Origin: Ureibacillus xyleni
GTDB taxonomy: Bacteria > Bacillota > Bacilli > Bacillales_A > Planococcaceae
Assembly: GCF_900217795.1 (NCBI RefSeq)
Contig: NZ_OBMQ01000015.1
Coordinates: 35,837-99,836, forward strand
Direction: 5' to 3'
Length of the DNA: 64,000 nt
Position numbers and translations under genes: made by a program. This document shows positions 27,171-35,670 of the stretch, piece after piece (position 1 is the first letter of the stretch; each line of letters begins with the position of its first letter). Under the pieces are notes generated by a model. The model was not told the origin of the DNA. It was given only the letters and a program-made list of their open reading frames with translations, and did no database searches.

Positions 27171-27488
27171 ATGCCAAGAAAGTCTCCCCAAACAAATGAA
27201 GAAACGGATTTAGAGAAAATAGTGCAAATACCAAATAGCCAAATAGAGGAAATCGAAAATTTAACAAGAATGTTAGCTGCTGTGTTAGATTATTTAACAG
27301 ACGAAGATAATGAGGAAATTGACGTTGAATTTATGTTAGACAATACAGAGGGTCTTCGGGAATGGCATAAACAATACCGAGAAAGTAACCGAAAAGTAAT
27401 TGAAGAAGAAATTAAAGAATCTCTTGAAAATTTATCTTTTGAGGAACTTCAAAAAATTCGTGAACAAATTAAAGGGAAACCGAACTAA
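27171..27488 (+). CDS. Hypothetical acidic protein, 105 aa
   Basis: I do not recognise this protein. It is Glu-rich and helical, with DYLTDEDNEEIDVEFMLDN in the middle and ENLSFEELQKIREQIKG at the end. The frame opens at 27060, but ATG 27171 has ATAGGAG at the right distance and is preferred. It is followed 14 bp later by another charged unknown protein; the two look like an operon that ends at 28036. Confidence 0.55.
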   Translation: MPRKSPQTNEETDLEKIVQIPNSQIEEIENLTRMLAAVLDYLTDEDNEEIDVEFMLDNTEGLREWHKQYRESNRKVIEEEIKESLENLSFEELQKIREQIKGKPN

Positions 27489-27502
27489 GTAGGGGAAAAT
27501 GA

Positions 27503-27991
27503 GTGGATGAAGAAAGAAAAGAACGTTTGGAACAATTATTAGAAAAGCAAAAACAAAAGGAAAGGGAAGTTGAAGAAAAAAGAGAATATGAAATGATACT
27601 AGAGGTAGTACAAGACCTATTTCCAGATGGTGCAGTTGAAATTTTATCTAGGGAAGCATCAGATAAAGTTATAGATAAATTATTTGATGAATTCTCATTT
27701 GCGTTTACCGGCATTGAATGGTCAGTTATGACTTATAAAGCCGTATTTTCAAACAGTATTGACTATGAAAGTGCATTAGCAGAGTTGCTATTGAAAAATC
27801 ATAGAATACAAAGTGAATTATGTTATATTATCGATCTGAATCATAAACATGTCATTCAAACGAGATGGATGGAGTTTATTTATAGAATAGAAGAAATTCG
27901 AATGTGGGATCGATATATTTATTCGCCCCAACTGAAATTGGTTATCGAATTTCCTTCAAATGATATTAAAGTGGGATGGAAAAAAAGTTAA
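27503..27991 (+). CDS. Hypothetical protein, 162 aa
   Basis: Not recognised. The first 35 residues are a charged coiled-coil-like helix (KERLEQLLEKQKQKERE); the remainder looks like a compact alpha/beta domain ending in LKLVIEFPSND. GTG 27503 follows AGGGGAAAA. It forms an apparent two-gene unit with the preceding acidic protein and is closed by a terminator. No toxin or nuclease motif was seen, so I do not call it a toxin-antitoxin pair. Confidence 0.6.
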   Translation: MDEERKERLEQLLEKQKQKEREVEEKREYEMILEVVQDLFPDGAVEILSREASDKVIDKLFDEFSFAFTGIEWSVMTYKAVFSNSIDYESALAELLLKNHRIQSELCYIIDLNHKHVIQTRWMEFIYRIEEIRMWDRYIYSPQLKLVIEFPSNDIKVGWKKS

Positions 27992-28013
27992 ATATTCAAG
28001 TGAACCGAATTGG

Positions 28014-28036
28014 GCTCAGTTGAACTAAGCTTTTTT
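28014..28036 (+). terminator. Terminator after the two-gene unknown unit
   Basis: GCT-c-AGTT pairs with AACT-a-AGC across a single-base centre, followed by T6. Short stem, so moderate confidence. Confidence 0.55.
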
Positions 28037-28055
28037 AATTAAAAGGGGATAGACA

Positions 28056-28514
28056 ATGAAATTAGAAACTCAAAGACTAATATTAATACCTTGTACAGAA
28101 GAGGCATTACAAATGATATCAACAACAGATGAATATAATATAGGCCCTCATATTGATATGTATTTAAGAGAATTAAAAGAGGATTCTTCTCTCATAGGCT
28201 GGGGTGTATGGCTTGTTATCAATAAAGAAGATAACACAATTATTGGCGATATAGGATTTAAAGGAAAACCTGATTCAGAAAATACTATTGAAGTAGGATA
28301 TGGAATGATCCCCTCTGCTCAAAACAAAGGCTATGCAACAGAAGCAGTTAGTGAAATTATAAAATGGGCCTTCTCTTTTGAAAATGTAGAAAAGATAGTC
28401 GCTGAATGTTTTAATGATAATCTTGCTTCGATAAGAGTGTTAGAAAAACTGCAAATGAAAAGAACAGAACCTGAGGATAATATGTTGAGATGGGAATTAA
28501 ATAAAACAAATTGA
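28056..28514 (+). CDS. GNAT acetyltransferase, RimJ/RimL type
   Basis: A 152-residue GNAT-fold N-acetyltransferase using acetyl-CoA. It begins MKLETQRLILIPCTEEAL, typical of the RimJ/RimL-like (Acetyltransf_3) branch. The CoA-binding loop is AQNKGYATEAV (about residues 90-100), slightly changed from Q/RxxGxG/A, and NLASIRVLEKLQM follows. AAAAGGGGA precedes ATG. The acceptor is unknown; relatives modify ribosomal proteins, antibiotics or small amines. Single gene. Confidence 0.85.
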   Translation: MKLETQRLILIPCTEEALQMISTTDEYNIGPHIDMYLRELKEDSSLIGWGVWLVINKEDNTIIGDIGFKGKPDSENTIEVGYGMIPSAQNKGYATEAVSEIIKWAFSFENVEKIVAECFNDNLASIRVLEKLQMKRTEPEDNMLRWELNKTN

Positions 28515-28543
28515 TTCCATGGTCAGTACTTTTTATTAATTTC

Positions 28544-28574
28544 AAAAAAATAAGCCGTATGAATTCGTACGGCT
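28544..28574 (-). terminator. Terminator of erythromycin-esterase-like gene
   Basis: AGCCGTA (28553-28559) / TACGGCT (28568-28574) stem; on the minus strand it is followed by a run of seven T. It includes part of the stop codon. Confidence 0.82.
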
Positions 28575-29820
28575 ACTCTTTTAATGGACGTAAAGCGTTT
28601 GTTTGTTCGATGTAAATAAAAGCATCGTACCTGCTGCCAACTCTTGAAGGAACGTAATTTCCATAAGCTTCATAATCGGGATCGTATACAACACCGATTG
28701 CACGATGGCCAATCCAATCGTTAAATAAATTTCGGTTTTCCTCATTAAAAATTAAAATTTTATCTTCTATACTAGCCGCATGAAGTTGTCCTTCCCACGT
28801 TCTAAGTTTTGAGGCAGGAACATCAATGACTTGATAAGGATCCCCCCAACGATCAGCGGCTATAACTGTACCGTGAAACGTACCAAATCCTATAGCAAAT
28901 GTATTTTCCTTCCCATACTGCTCTCGTATCAGTTGACCTACATTAATCATTTGATCATCTTTCATTGAGGTTTCTGAAGCATCGCCAATATGTGTGTTAT
29001 GTTCCCAAATAATAATTTTGGCATCTTCCCCGTGATAGTTTAATAATTCATTGATGGCTTCAACCATGTGCCGATCCCGAGTATTCCAAGAAATAGCATC
29101 TTTCATCATTTCTCGATAATAGGCTTCTGCATTTTTGGCAACAAGCGCATTCATGAGTACATTTAAATCTTCTTCGTGTTGATCAGAGTACCGTTCTTCA
29201 TTATTACGTAGAGATGTCAATAAACTAGAAACTTCATTGATACATTCATCCGAAAAATGAGCAGTAGAAAGGGCATAATGTTCAGGCATTCGGTTATAAG
29301 GTTCGAAGCAGGTGAAAGCTTTTCTTGCGTGCTCCAAATCAACCTGGTACTGTGGATTTTTCGATAAAAAGTTCAACACTTCATCAATCGATTCAAAGAG
29401 ACTATACAAGTCAATTCCATAAAAGCCAACTTTATTATCCAATGTGGCGTTCTTTTGTTTTAGCCATTCTGTAAACTGTTCTATCTCTTCATTTGCCCAC
29501 ATCCATGTCGGCCAGCGATCAAAAGACTTTATTAGCACATCTCGAGCTGATTCATTTACTTCTCCAAAACCTTTAACATACCGGTTTACTGCTTGAGCTG
29601 ATGGCCAATCACCCTCTACTGCAATAATAGTAAAATTTTTCTCAATAATTAATTTTTTAGAAAGCTCTGCACGGATTGAATAAAATTCAGAAGTTCCATG
29701 GGATGCCTCACCAATCATGACAATTTTCGCATTGCCAATTGCGTCAATAATCTTGTCCAATCCCTGGTCATTCAATGGAAGGGCGTGTTCCTTTATGGCT
29801 GTGACTAGTTTTTTTGGCAT
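28573..29820 (-). CDS. Erythromycin esterase-like protein
   Basis: A 415-residue member of the Ere/erythromycin-esterase superfamily, with the family motifs KIVMIGEASHGTSEFY (about residue 30-45, His and Glu), AVEGDWPSA, GFYGIDLYSL and IWEHNTHIGD. True Ere enzymes hydrolyse the macrolactone ring; most Bacillus relatives have no proven macrolide activity. I start at ATG 29820, behind GAGGAGTGG; the longer frame from 29856 lacks a site. Single gene. Whether it gives resistance cannot be told from sequence. Confidence 0.82.
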   Translation of the reverse strand: MPKKLVTAIKEHALPLNDQGLDKIIDAIGNAKIVMIGEASHGTSEFYSIRAELSKKLIIEKNFTIIAVEGDWPSAQAVNRYVKGFGEVNESARDVLIKSFDRWPTWMWANEEIEQFTEWLKQKNATLDNKVGFYGIDLYSLFESIDEVLNFLSKNPQYQVDLEHARKAFTCFEPYNRMPEHYALSTAHFSDECINEVSSLLTSLRNNEERYSDQHEEDLNVLMNALVAKNAEAYYREMMKDAISWNTRDRHMVEAINELLNYHGEDAKIIIWEHNTHIGDASETSMKDDQMINVGQLIREQYGKENTFAIGFGTFHGTVIAADRWGDPYQVIDVPASKLRTWEGQLHAASIEDKILIFNEENRNLFNDWIGHRAIGVVYDPDYEAYGNYVPSRVGSRYDAFIYIEQTNALRPLKE

Positions 29821-29910
29821 GTTTTGTTCCACTCCTCTCGAGTTTAGCATACCCAACCAAGGTCATAGAAAACACTCAAATGTCGGATATGAATGAAAGA
29901 ACTTACTATG

Positions 29911-30009
29911 TGGACAAAACGCTACTCTAAGTGAGCAAAACCCTTCTGTAAGTGGACAAAAAGAGCATCTATGTGGACAAAACTTATGCTTAAGTGGACA
30001 AAATCTAAG
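29911..30009. repeat. 21-bp tandem repeat, five copies
   Basis: TGGACAAAA (once TGAGCAAAA) starts at 29911, 29932, 29953, 29974 and 29995, so the period is exactly 21 bp. Each is preceded by AAG or ATG, and the remaining 9-10 bases vary. It lies between two minus-strand genes, downstream of an MFS gene's stop and upstream of the esterase-like gene. Stop codons occur in the repeat, so it is not coding. The remainder of the 29821-30026 gap shows no gene. Confidence 0.85.
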
Positions 30010-30026
30010 ACACCATAAGAAACGCA

Positions 30027-31193
30027 TTAAATTGAACTAGGTTGCCTCCAAAACAGAGCGATAATAATACCAATTATAAGTACAAGCGTTGCAAAATAAT
30101 ATGGGAAGTTTAAATTGATATCAAATAACAAACCACCAATCACTGGCCCAAAGATATTTCCCATACTTGTGAACATCGAGTTCATACCACCGATAAACCC
30201 TTGTTCGTTCTCGGCAACTTTTGATAAATATGTCGTGAGAGCTGGACGAATTAAATCAAATCCGATAAAAACAATACAAGACGTTATCATAACAGACCAA
30301 TATGAATTCACGACGGTCATTGCAAAAACAAGAAGTGCCGAAAGAATAAAACAGTACAATGTAAGCTTTACTTCGCCAAAGTTCCTTGTTAACCAATCAA
30401 ATAACAAAACTTGGGCAATTGCACCGACTAATCCTCCGCCTGTTACAAAAATTGCAATATCAGTTGGTGTAAACTGAAACTTATGGTCAACAAATAAGCT
30501 AAATAAAGATTCAAAGGACGCTAAGCTGAAGGAACTAAAGAAAAGTAACAGAAAGGCAAAAATATAAATTGGTGCAAAAATACGCTTAAAACTAGTTTTG
30601 GTTTTAATAGCGTTTGTTTTCTCATGTTTTTGTCTTTCGGGTTCTTTTAAAAATAACAGAGAGATTATAACGGCGACTCCACCTAATATTGCAGCTGCAA
30701 AAAAGGGGGCGCGGAAGCCGAAGCCTGCTAAAAATCCACCAATTCCAGGTCCGATAATAAAGCCGGTATTGATTGCTGCAGACATATAACCGAGTGCTTT
30801 AGAGCGTTGTTGCTCGGAAGTAATATCCGCAATAAATGCGGTTACTGCGGGCATGATGAAAGCACCACTTATCCCACCTAGTATTCGAGAAATAAACAAT
30901 ACTTCCACAACAGTACCTAAACCGAACAGTAGCTCAGAAAGACTAAAAATAATGAGTCCAGTAATGATCATAATTTTTCTTCCATAACGATCTGTCCATT
31001 TACCGGCGATAGGGGAAACAATTAATTGTGCAATGGCGAATGTTGCAACCATATATCCCATAATGGATCCGGTTAAATCCATTTCATTCATAATAGTTGG
31101 CATAACGGGAATAACAAGGCCGATTCCGACGAAAGCAATAAATAAATTGCTTAATAAAAGTGCTAATGTAAATTTGGTGTTCTTAGGTATCAC
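30027..31193 (-). CDS. MFS drug-efflux type transporter
   Basis: A 388-residue, twelve-helix transporter of the NorA/Bmr/TetA-like DHA1 branch. Visible are the motif-A loop GKWTDRYGRKIMI between helices 2 and 3, ISRILGGISGAFIMPAVTAFIAD, and motif C GFIIGPGIGGFLA in helix 5. I start at GTG 31193 because AAGGAGATTCGACA precedes it; the frame open to 31232 has none. Substrates of such pumps are cationic dyes, quinolones or similar; not assignable. It lies between tandem repeats and a terminator. Confidence 0.87.
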   Translation of the reverse strand: MIPKNTKFTLALLLSNLFIAFVGIGLVIPVMPTIMNEMDLTGSIMGYMVATFAIAQLIVSPIAGKWTDRYGRKIMIITGLIIFSLSELLFGLGTVVEVLFISRILGGISGAFIMPAVTAFIADITSEQQRSKALGYMSAAINTGFIIGPGIGGFLAGFGFRAPFFAAAILGGVAVIISLLFLKEPERQKHEKTNAIKTKTSFKRIFAPIYIFAFLLLFFSSFSLASFESLFSLFVDHKFQFTPTDIAIFVTGGGLVGAIAQVLLFDWLTRNFGEVKLTLYCFILSALLVFAMTVVNSYWSVMITSCIVFIGFDLIRPALTTYLSKVAENEQGFIGGMNSMFTSMGNIFGPVIGGLLFDINLNFPYYFATLVLIIGIIIALFWRQPSSI

Positions 31194-31239
31194 TGTCGAA
31201 TCTCCTTCAATAACTATGTATGTCAATAACATAACAGAA

Positions 31240-31275
31240 AAAAGAAAGAAAGCCTATTAAGGTGTGTTAATAGGC
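31240..31275 (-). terminator. Terminator of Cys/His/Ser-rich gene
   Basis: Perfect 9-bp stem GCCTATTAA (31252-31260) / TTAATAGGC (31267-31275); on the minus strand a T/C tract rich in T follows. Confidence 0.7.
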
Positions 31276-31304
31276 ATATTAAGAGTTCTTATTTTTTCTA
31301 TTTG

Positions 31305-31778
31305 TTAGAAGCTAGAGGAATCTCCTTTATGTGGTCCTCTTGGGCGCTTGTGTTTAAATTTTGGGTAGTGATTAGATTCATCCTCTTTAAAGAAATTACT
31401 AGATGATGAAGAAGATGAAGAAGACTCTAATAATTCTTCTTTAGGTGGAGTATGGTGTGCATTTAAGTTTAGCAAACCAGGATTTTGCAGTAGAGGAAGT
31501 AAATCTAAAAGGGAAATTTCAGGTTTTGCATTCTTTTTGTTGTTAGCAGATGCAGTAGAACACATACATTTACAAACTTCTGGATGTTCCTTCTTATCGT
31601 GAGACTCTTTTTTCTCGTTTGAATCCTTTTTAGGAGATTCAAAAGATTTTAGTTTCTCGATAGCAGATTTTAAAAATTCATTTAGAAGTTGAATAGTTTC
31701 TTCTGGAAGAATGTAGTCATGACTATTACAACAACTAAAAGAATGAACGTGAGTATGACAATTACAATGTTTATTCAA
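31305..31778 (-). CDS. Cys/His-rich, poly-Ser protein, possible spore coat component
   Basis: A 157-residue protein of unusual composition: an N-terminal CNCHTHVHSFSCCNSH cluster, a Lys/Glu middle with CKCMC, a Leu-rich stretch, then nine serines in a row and a Lys/Arg/His/Pro tail. TTG 31778 lies 5 nt after AAAGGAGGTG, far better than the longer frame to 31835. Cys/His/Ser-rich composition is common in spore coat and exosporium proteins of Bacillales, and the Cys/His cluster could bind metal. No family was recognised; the coat role is inference. Confidence 0.55.
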   Translation of the reverse strand: MNKHCNCHTHVHSFSCCNSHDYILPEETIQLLNEFLKSAIEKLKSFESPKKDSNEKKESHDKKEHPEVCKCMCSTASANNKKNAKPEISLLDLLPLLQNPGLLNLNAHHTPPKEELLESSSSSSSSSNFFKEDESNHYPKFKHKRPRGPHKGDSSSF

Positions 31779-31857
31779 TTTTTCACCTCCTTTCCTGTAA
31801 CATAATATTCTGTTGATAGAATATGGAATGGACATTTTACCTTAAAAAAGAGAGGAA

Positions 31858-31891
31858 AATAAAAAACAGTTGCTCTAAGTAGAACAACTGT
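31858..31891 (-). terminator. Terminator of YbfB-like MFS gene
   Basis: AACAGTTG (31864-31871) / CAACTGTT (31884-31891) stem, with a T-tract at 31858-31863 on the minus strand. Confidence 0.82.
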
Positions 31892-33093
31892 TAAGAAAGC
31901 GATGACGGATTATTTGAGATTTCCGTTATTGGTGCAGGTTGTTTTCGATCATTTAACCCTTTCCCGATTAGTAAAATTGCTAATCCTAATACAACAATTA
32001 CACCTGCAAACGCTAACGGTGCCTTGAAACTATTAAAATAAGATTCAAACTTACTTGCAAAAATAGGTCCAATTATTTGTCCTAAAGCATAAACAGTAGT
32101 TAGAGCTGAAACAACTGCTCCGCTTTGTTTTGGGAATAGCTCTCGGGCATATCCAGTTGATAATGAAACGATCCCGATAAACGTAAAACCAAACAAAAAG
32201 GCAGATAGGAAAACGCTCCATGCCGTTTGGAAAAATACCGGTAGTATAATGCCGAAAATCTGTAATATATAAGCAACAGAAAGGACTCTAACTGTTGAAA
32301 ATTTAGAAATCATTATACTCCAAATAGGAGAGGCAATAGCAGCTGCGACTCCAGTTACGACCCAGCTATAGCCAGCAAATTTTCGTAACCCTTCAATATT
32401 GTAGATAATATCAACTAAAAATGTTCCCGTAATGATATAACCTAATCCTTCAAGACCATACGCCAAAATAAGCCATGGCATAAATCCTTGCATAATTTTT
32501 GTATCATTAGATTTTTCGACTTTTTCACTATCCTTTATGGAAATCTTCCGCCATAAAACAATCGTTGCAACAAAAAATAGTGCGGATAAAAGACCGAGGC
32601 CAATCCACGACCCCTCCCATTGAAAGGACATCTCAATAAACGGTACGAGTAAACCTGATAAAGCAATACCAAAACCAATGCCGGTAAATAAAAAACCTGA
32701 CCATTTTGTTAAAAAATGTGATGCTAAGTAGTCCATCATAATACTTGAAGTGAGAACAAAAATATATCCTCCTGTAGCACCCGCAATAAAGCGTAAAATA
32801 ATCCATAACCAAAATGAGTGAGTAAGCCCCATTATTAGGATTGAAGCAACATTTAAAAGTACGTTTATTAGTAAAACGTTCTTTTTATTGCGATAAATAA
32901 ATCCTGCACCAAGAGCCCCAACAAAGTATCCAATGTAGTTACTGGAAGCTAAATAGCCACCTTCTTCAAACGTAAGCCCTTCATCAATTCTCATAAACGG
33001 TAATATCGGTGTGAATGCAAATCGACTAATCCCCATGGCTACAGCTAATAACAATAATCCCCCAATAAGTACCCCTAAGTGTTGACGAGTCAT
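31891..33093 (-). CDS. MFS transporter, YbfB/YjiJ type
   Basis: A 400-residue permease with twelve predicted helices of the YbfB/YjiJ (MFS_4) branch: the first helix reads AVAMGISRFAFTPILPFM, followed by GYLASSNYIGYFVGAL, both typical of this branch. ATG is preceded by AAAAGGGG. It is divergent from a MenC-like enolase-superfamily gene, so the two may share an inducer or substrate class, but that is inference. Substrate unknown. Confidence 0.83.
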   Translation of the reverse strand: MTRQHLGVLIGGLLLLAVAMGISRFAFTPILPFMRIDEGLTFEEGGYLASSNYIGYFVGALGAGFIYRNKKNVLLINVLLNVASILIMGLTHSFWLWIILRFIAGATGGYIFVLTSSIMMDYLASHFLTKWSGFLFTGIGFGIALSGLLVPFIEMSFQWEGSWIGLGLLSALFFVATIVLWRKISIKDSEKVEKSNDTKIMQGFMPWLILAYGLEGLGYIITGTFLVDIIYNIEGLRKFAGYSWVVTGVAAAIASPIWSIMISKFSTVRVLSVAYILQIFGIILPVFFQTAWSVFLSAFLFGFTFIGIVSLSTGYARELFPKQSGAVVSALTTVYALGQIIGPIFASKFESYFNSFKAPLAFAGVIVVLGLAILLIGKGLNDRKQPAPITEISNNPSSLS

Positions 33094-33281
33094 AGAACAA
33101 CCCCTTTTATTTCAGAAATCTATAAATTTAGAAAACTTTTTTTAATTGTAACATTCTAAAATTTGGAATCAAGAATTATATATTAAAATAAAAGTTTAAT
33201 CATTCTATAAGCCGATTGATTAACGCGGTAAAAAATGGTGGAATAATTGTAGAAATGAACAATAGAGAAGAGGGTACCACA

Positions 33282-34388
33282 TTGATTTTAAAAGAAATTA
33301 CTATTCGGCACTTAAAGATGCATTTAAATAGCCCATTTTCTACAAGCTTTGGGACGATTACTGATAAAGAATTTTTACTTCTAGAAGCAAAGGACGAACT
33401 TGGAAGAATTGGGTGGGGAGAGTCTGTTGCCTTTGTTGCTCCTTGGTACAATGAAGAGACCCTTAGAACAACTTGGCATATGCTAGAAGATTTTTTAATT
33501 CCTATGATTTTAAATAAAGAAATTAAGCACCCAGATGATGTCGGTAAGTACTTTGCAGGTATTCGTAAAAATTATATGGCCAAATCTGCAATTGAAGGCG
33601 CAGTTTGGGATCTTTATGCACAATCACAAAATCAGTCTTTAACAGAAGCTCTTGGTGGAAAAAAGGACAAGATTGAAGTTGGGATTAGCATTGGCATTCA
33701 ACCGACAATTGAAGAACAAATAGCCGTTGTGGATCAAGTAATTAGCGATGGGTACAAACGAATTAAAGTTAAAATTAAGCCAGGCAGGGATGTAAAAGTT
33801 ATTCAAGCCCTACGTGAGCAATTCCCACATATTCCAATGATGGCGGATGCCAATTCTGCTTACACATTAGATGATATTGGATTACTGAAACAATTAGATG
33901 ACTACAATCTCATGATGATTGAGCAACCTTTAGCCTACGACGATATTATCGACCATGCCATTTTACAAAAACAAATAAAAACGCCAATATGTTTAGATGA
34001 AAGTATTCAATCACTAGAGGATGCGAGAAAAGCAATCGAATTAGGCAGTTGTAAAATTATCAATATTAAAATTGGACGTGTTGGTGGAATTTCCGAAGCA
34101 AAAAGAATCCACGATTATTGTGAAGAAAAAGGAATTCCAGTTTGGTGTGGAGGTATGTTAGAGTCGGGTATTGGGAGAGCACATAATATTGCGCTAACAA
34201 CGCTTTCGAATTTTACATTACCAGGTGACACAGCCGGATCTAGTCACTATTGGGAACAAGATATTATCAAACCAGAAGTAATTGTTGAAGACGGTTATAT
34301 TAGCGTGCCGAAAAAAATCGGAATTGGTTACGAGCCGAATATAGAAGCGATTAATCATTATACTGTTTCATGTAAAATTTATAATTAG
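33282..34388 (+). CDS. menC: o-Succinylbenzoate synthase / N-succinylamino acid racemase family
   Basis: A 368-residue enolase-superfamily enzyme of the MenC2 (OSBS/NSAR) type. The catalytic KVKIKPG (Lys pair, near residue 163), metal ligands in [14 protein letters not shown] and CLDES, and second Lys in [11 protein letters not shown] are all present. I start at TTG 33282: AGAAGAGGG precedes it and the family begins [14 protein letters not shown] makes the menaquinone precursor; NSAR racemises N-succinylamino acids. No men gene is nearby, so the activity could be either. Divergent from an MFS gene. Confidence 0.82.
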   Translation: MILKEITIRHLKMHLNSPFSTSFGTITDKEFLLLEAKDELGRIGWGESVAFVAPWYNEETLRTTWHMLEDFLIPMILNKEIKHPDDVGKYFAGIRKNYMAKSAIEGAVWDLYAQSQNQSLTEALGGKKDKIEVGISIGIQPTIEEQIAVVDQVISDGYKRIKVKIKPGRDVKVIQALREQFPHIPMMADANSAYTLDDIGLLKQLDDYNLMMIEQPLAYDDIIDHAILQKQIKTPICLDESIQSLEDARKAIELGSCKIINIKIGRVGGISEAKRIHDYCEEKGIPVWCGGMLESGIGRAHNIALTTLSNFTLPGDTAGSSHYWEQDIIKPEVIVEDGYISVPKKIGIGYEPNIEAINHYTVSCKIYN

Positions 34389-34395
34389 AAATTTC

Positions 34396-34428
34396 TCCGG
34401 GAGTGCACAACAACTCTCGGATTTTTTT
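34396..34428 (+). terminator. Terminator of menC-like gene
   Basis: TCCGGGAGT (34396-34404) / ACTCTCGGA (34413-34421) stem with a wobble pair, followed by T7. Confidence 0.82.
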
Positions 34429-34555
34429 CTTTTTTAAGATTAGACAATACGAAAAACCTACAACAATAAAACGTACGTATGAATATAAAAAGAAATCATA
34501 TCCATATAGAAAGGGGCTTGTTTTAGTATTTCTAAATTTGGAAATGAGGGAATGG

Positions 34556-35596
34556 GTGAAAAAGAGTTTTCAAATTGGCGGTGCATTCGTAGGGCTTGTG
34601 GTAGGAGGTGGTTTTGCTTCTGGACAAGAGATTATGCAATTTTTTACAGGCTTTGGTTTGTATGGGATATTAGGAGCCCTCATAGCCACCATTGGATTTG
34701 CTTTTATAGGAATGAATATTGCGCAACTTGGCTATGAGTTACAAACTACATCCCATAAAGAAGTTGTATATCATATCGCTGGTCGACCATTTGGGACAAT
34801 CTTGGATATACTCATCACATTTTTCTTATTTGCTGTAACCGTGGCTATGTTTGCAGGTTCGGCGTCCACATTTAAACAAATTTTCGGTATTGACCCATAC
34901 TTCGGAAGCTTATTTATGGCAGCTATAACCGTTTTTACGCTCATGCTCAATGTAAATAGCATTATTAATGTCATCGCAGTTGCTACTCCTTATTTATTCG
35001 TCATCATGCTACTAATTGCCATTTACTCAATTTTAACGATGGATTTATCAATAGCTGAACAATCCGCGCTAGCACAACATCAACCAACAGCAGCACCAAA
35101 CTGGTTAATGGGTAGTTTTCTTTATGTTTCATATAATCTGGCCACAAGTGTCGCCATGCTTACGGTAATCGGTAGTACCGCGCATAGTAAAAAGTCTGCA
35201 GGGATGGGCGGAATTATTGGGGGTATTTTACTAGGGATTTTGATTTTATTAATTAACAGTGCGATGTTTGCAAAAATGGATGTCGTTTCTGGTGTAGATA
35301 TGCCAATACTTGAAATTGCAAAAAGCCTCCATCCGATAGTGGGCATTTTAATGGCAATTGCCTTACTCGGAATGATTTACAATACGGCAGTTGGACTTTT
35401 ATATTCCTTTATTATTCGTTTTGTTACACCAAAAGATGAAATTTATAAACCAACCGTCATTCTAGTTGGCGCAATTGGTTTTTTGGCAAGCTTTGTAGGC
35501 TTTACCACATTAGTAGGAAAAGTGTATTCATTAATGGGGTACTTAGGTTTTGCACTTATGTTAGCGATCATTATTTCTTGGATTAATAGGCGCTAA
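34556..35596 (+). CDS. YkvI-family membrane transporter-like protein
   Basis: A 346-residue protein with about ten membrane helices; the start FQIGGAFVGLVVGGGFASGQEIMQFF matches the YkvI family, distantly related to APC-type (LeuT-fold) carriers. GTG 34556 follows GAGGG by 5 nt and is my choice; ATG 34544 in the same frame has no site, and the longer frame from 34403 runs into the previous terminator. No substrate is known. Single gene; a hairpin without T-tract follows. Confidence 0.75.
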   Translation: MKKSFQIGGAFVGLVVGGGFASGQEIMQFFTGFGLYGILGALIATIGFAFIGMNIAQLGYELQTTSHKEVVYHIAGRPFGTILDILITFFLFAVTVAMFAGSASTFKQIFGIDPYFGSLFMAAITVFTLMLNVNSIINVIAVATPYLFVIMLLIAIYSILTMDLSIAEQSALAQHQPTAAPNWLMGSFLYVSYNLATSVAMLTVIGSTAHSKKSAGMGGIIGGILLGILILLINSAMFAKMDVVSGVDMPILEIAKSLHPIVGILMAIALLGMIYNTAVGLLYSFIIRFVTPKDEIYKPTVILVGAIGFLASFVGFTTLVGKVYSLMGYLGFALMLAIIISWINRR

Positions 35597-35597
35597 T

Positions 35598-35628
35598 TGT
35601 CTTTTGAAGGAACACCTTCCTAAAGACA
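35598..35628 (+). other. Hairpin downstream of YkvI-like gene
   Basis: TGTCTTTTGAAGG pairs with CCTTCCTAAAGACA around loop AACA. There is no T-tract, so it may be an mRNA-stabilising end or an operator for the next gene rather than a classical terminator. Confidence 0.45.
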
Positions 35629-35670
35629 CTCATTAACTATGGAAAGGACCTTCAGAAAAGAGGATGGAAA

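Noticed and set aside
27171-27991. Toxin-antitoxin pair
   Set aside because: Small two-gene layout fits, but neither protein shows a toxin, nuclease or antitoxin DNA-binding motif.
29911-30009. CRISPR array
   Set aside because: Unit is 21 bp with only a 9-bp conserved core and 12-bp intervals; no spacer-size gaps and no cas gene in the window.
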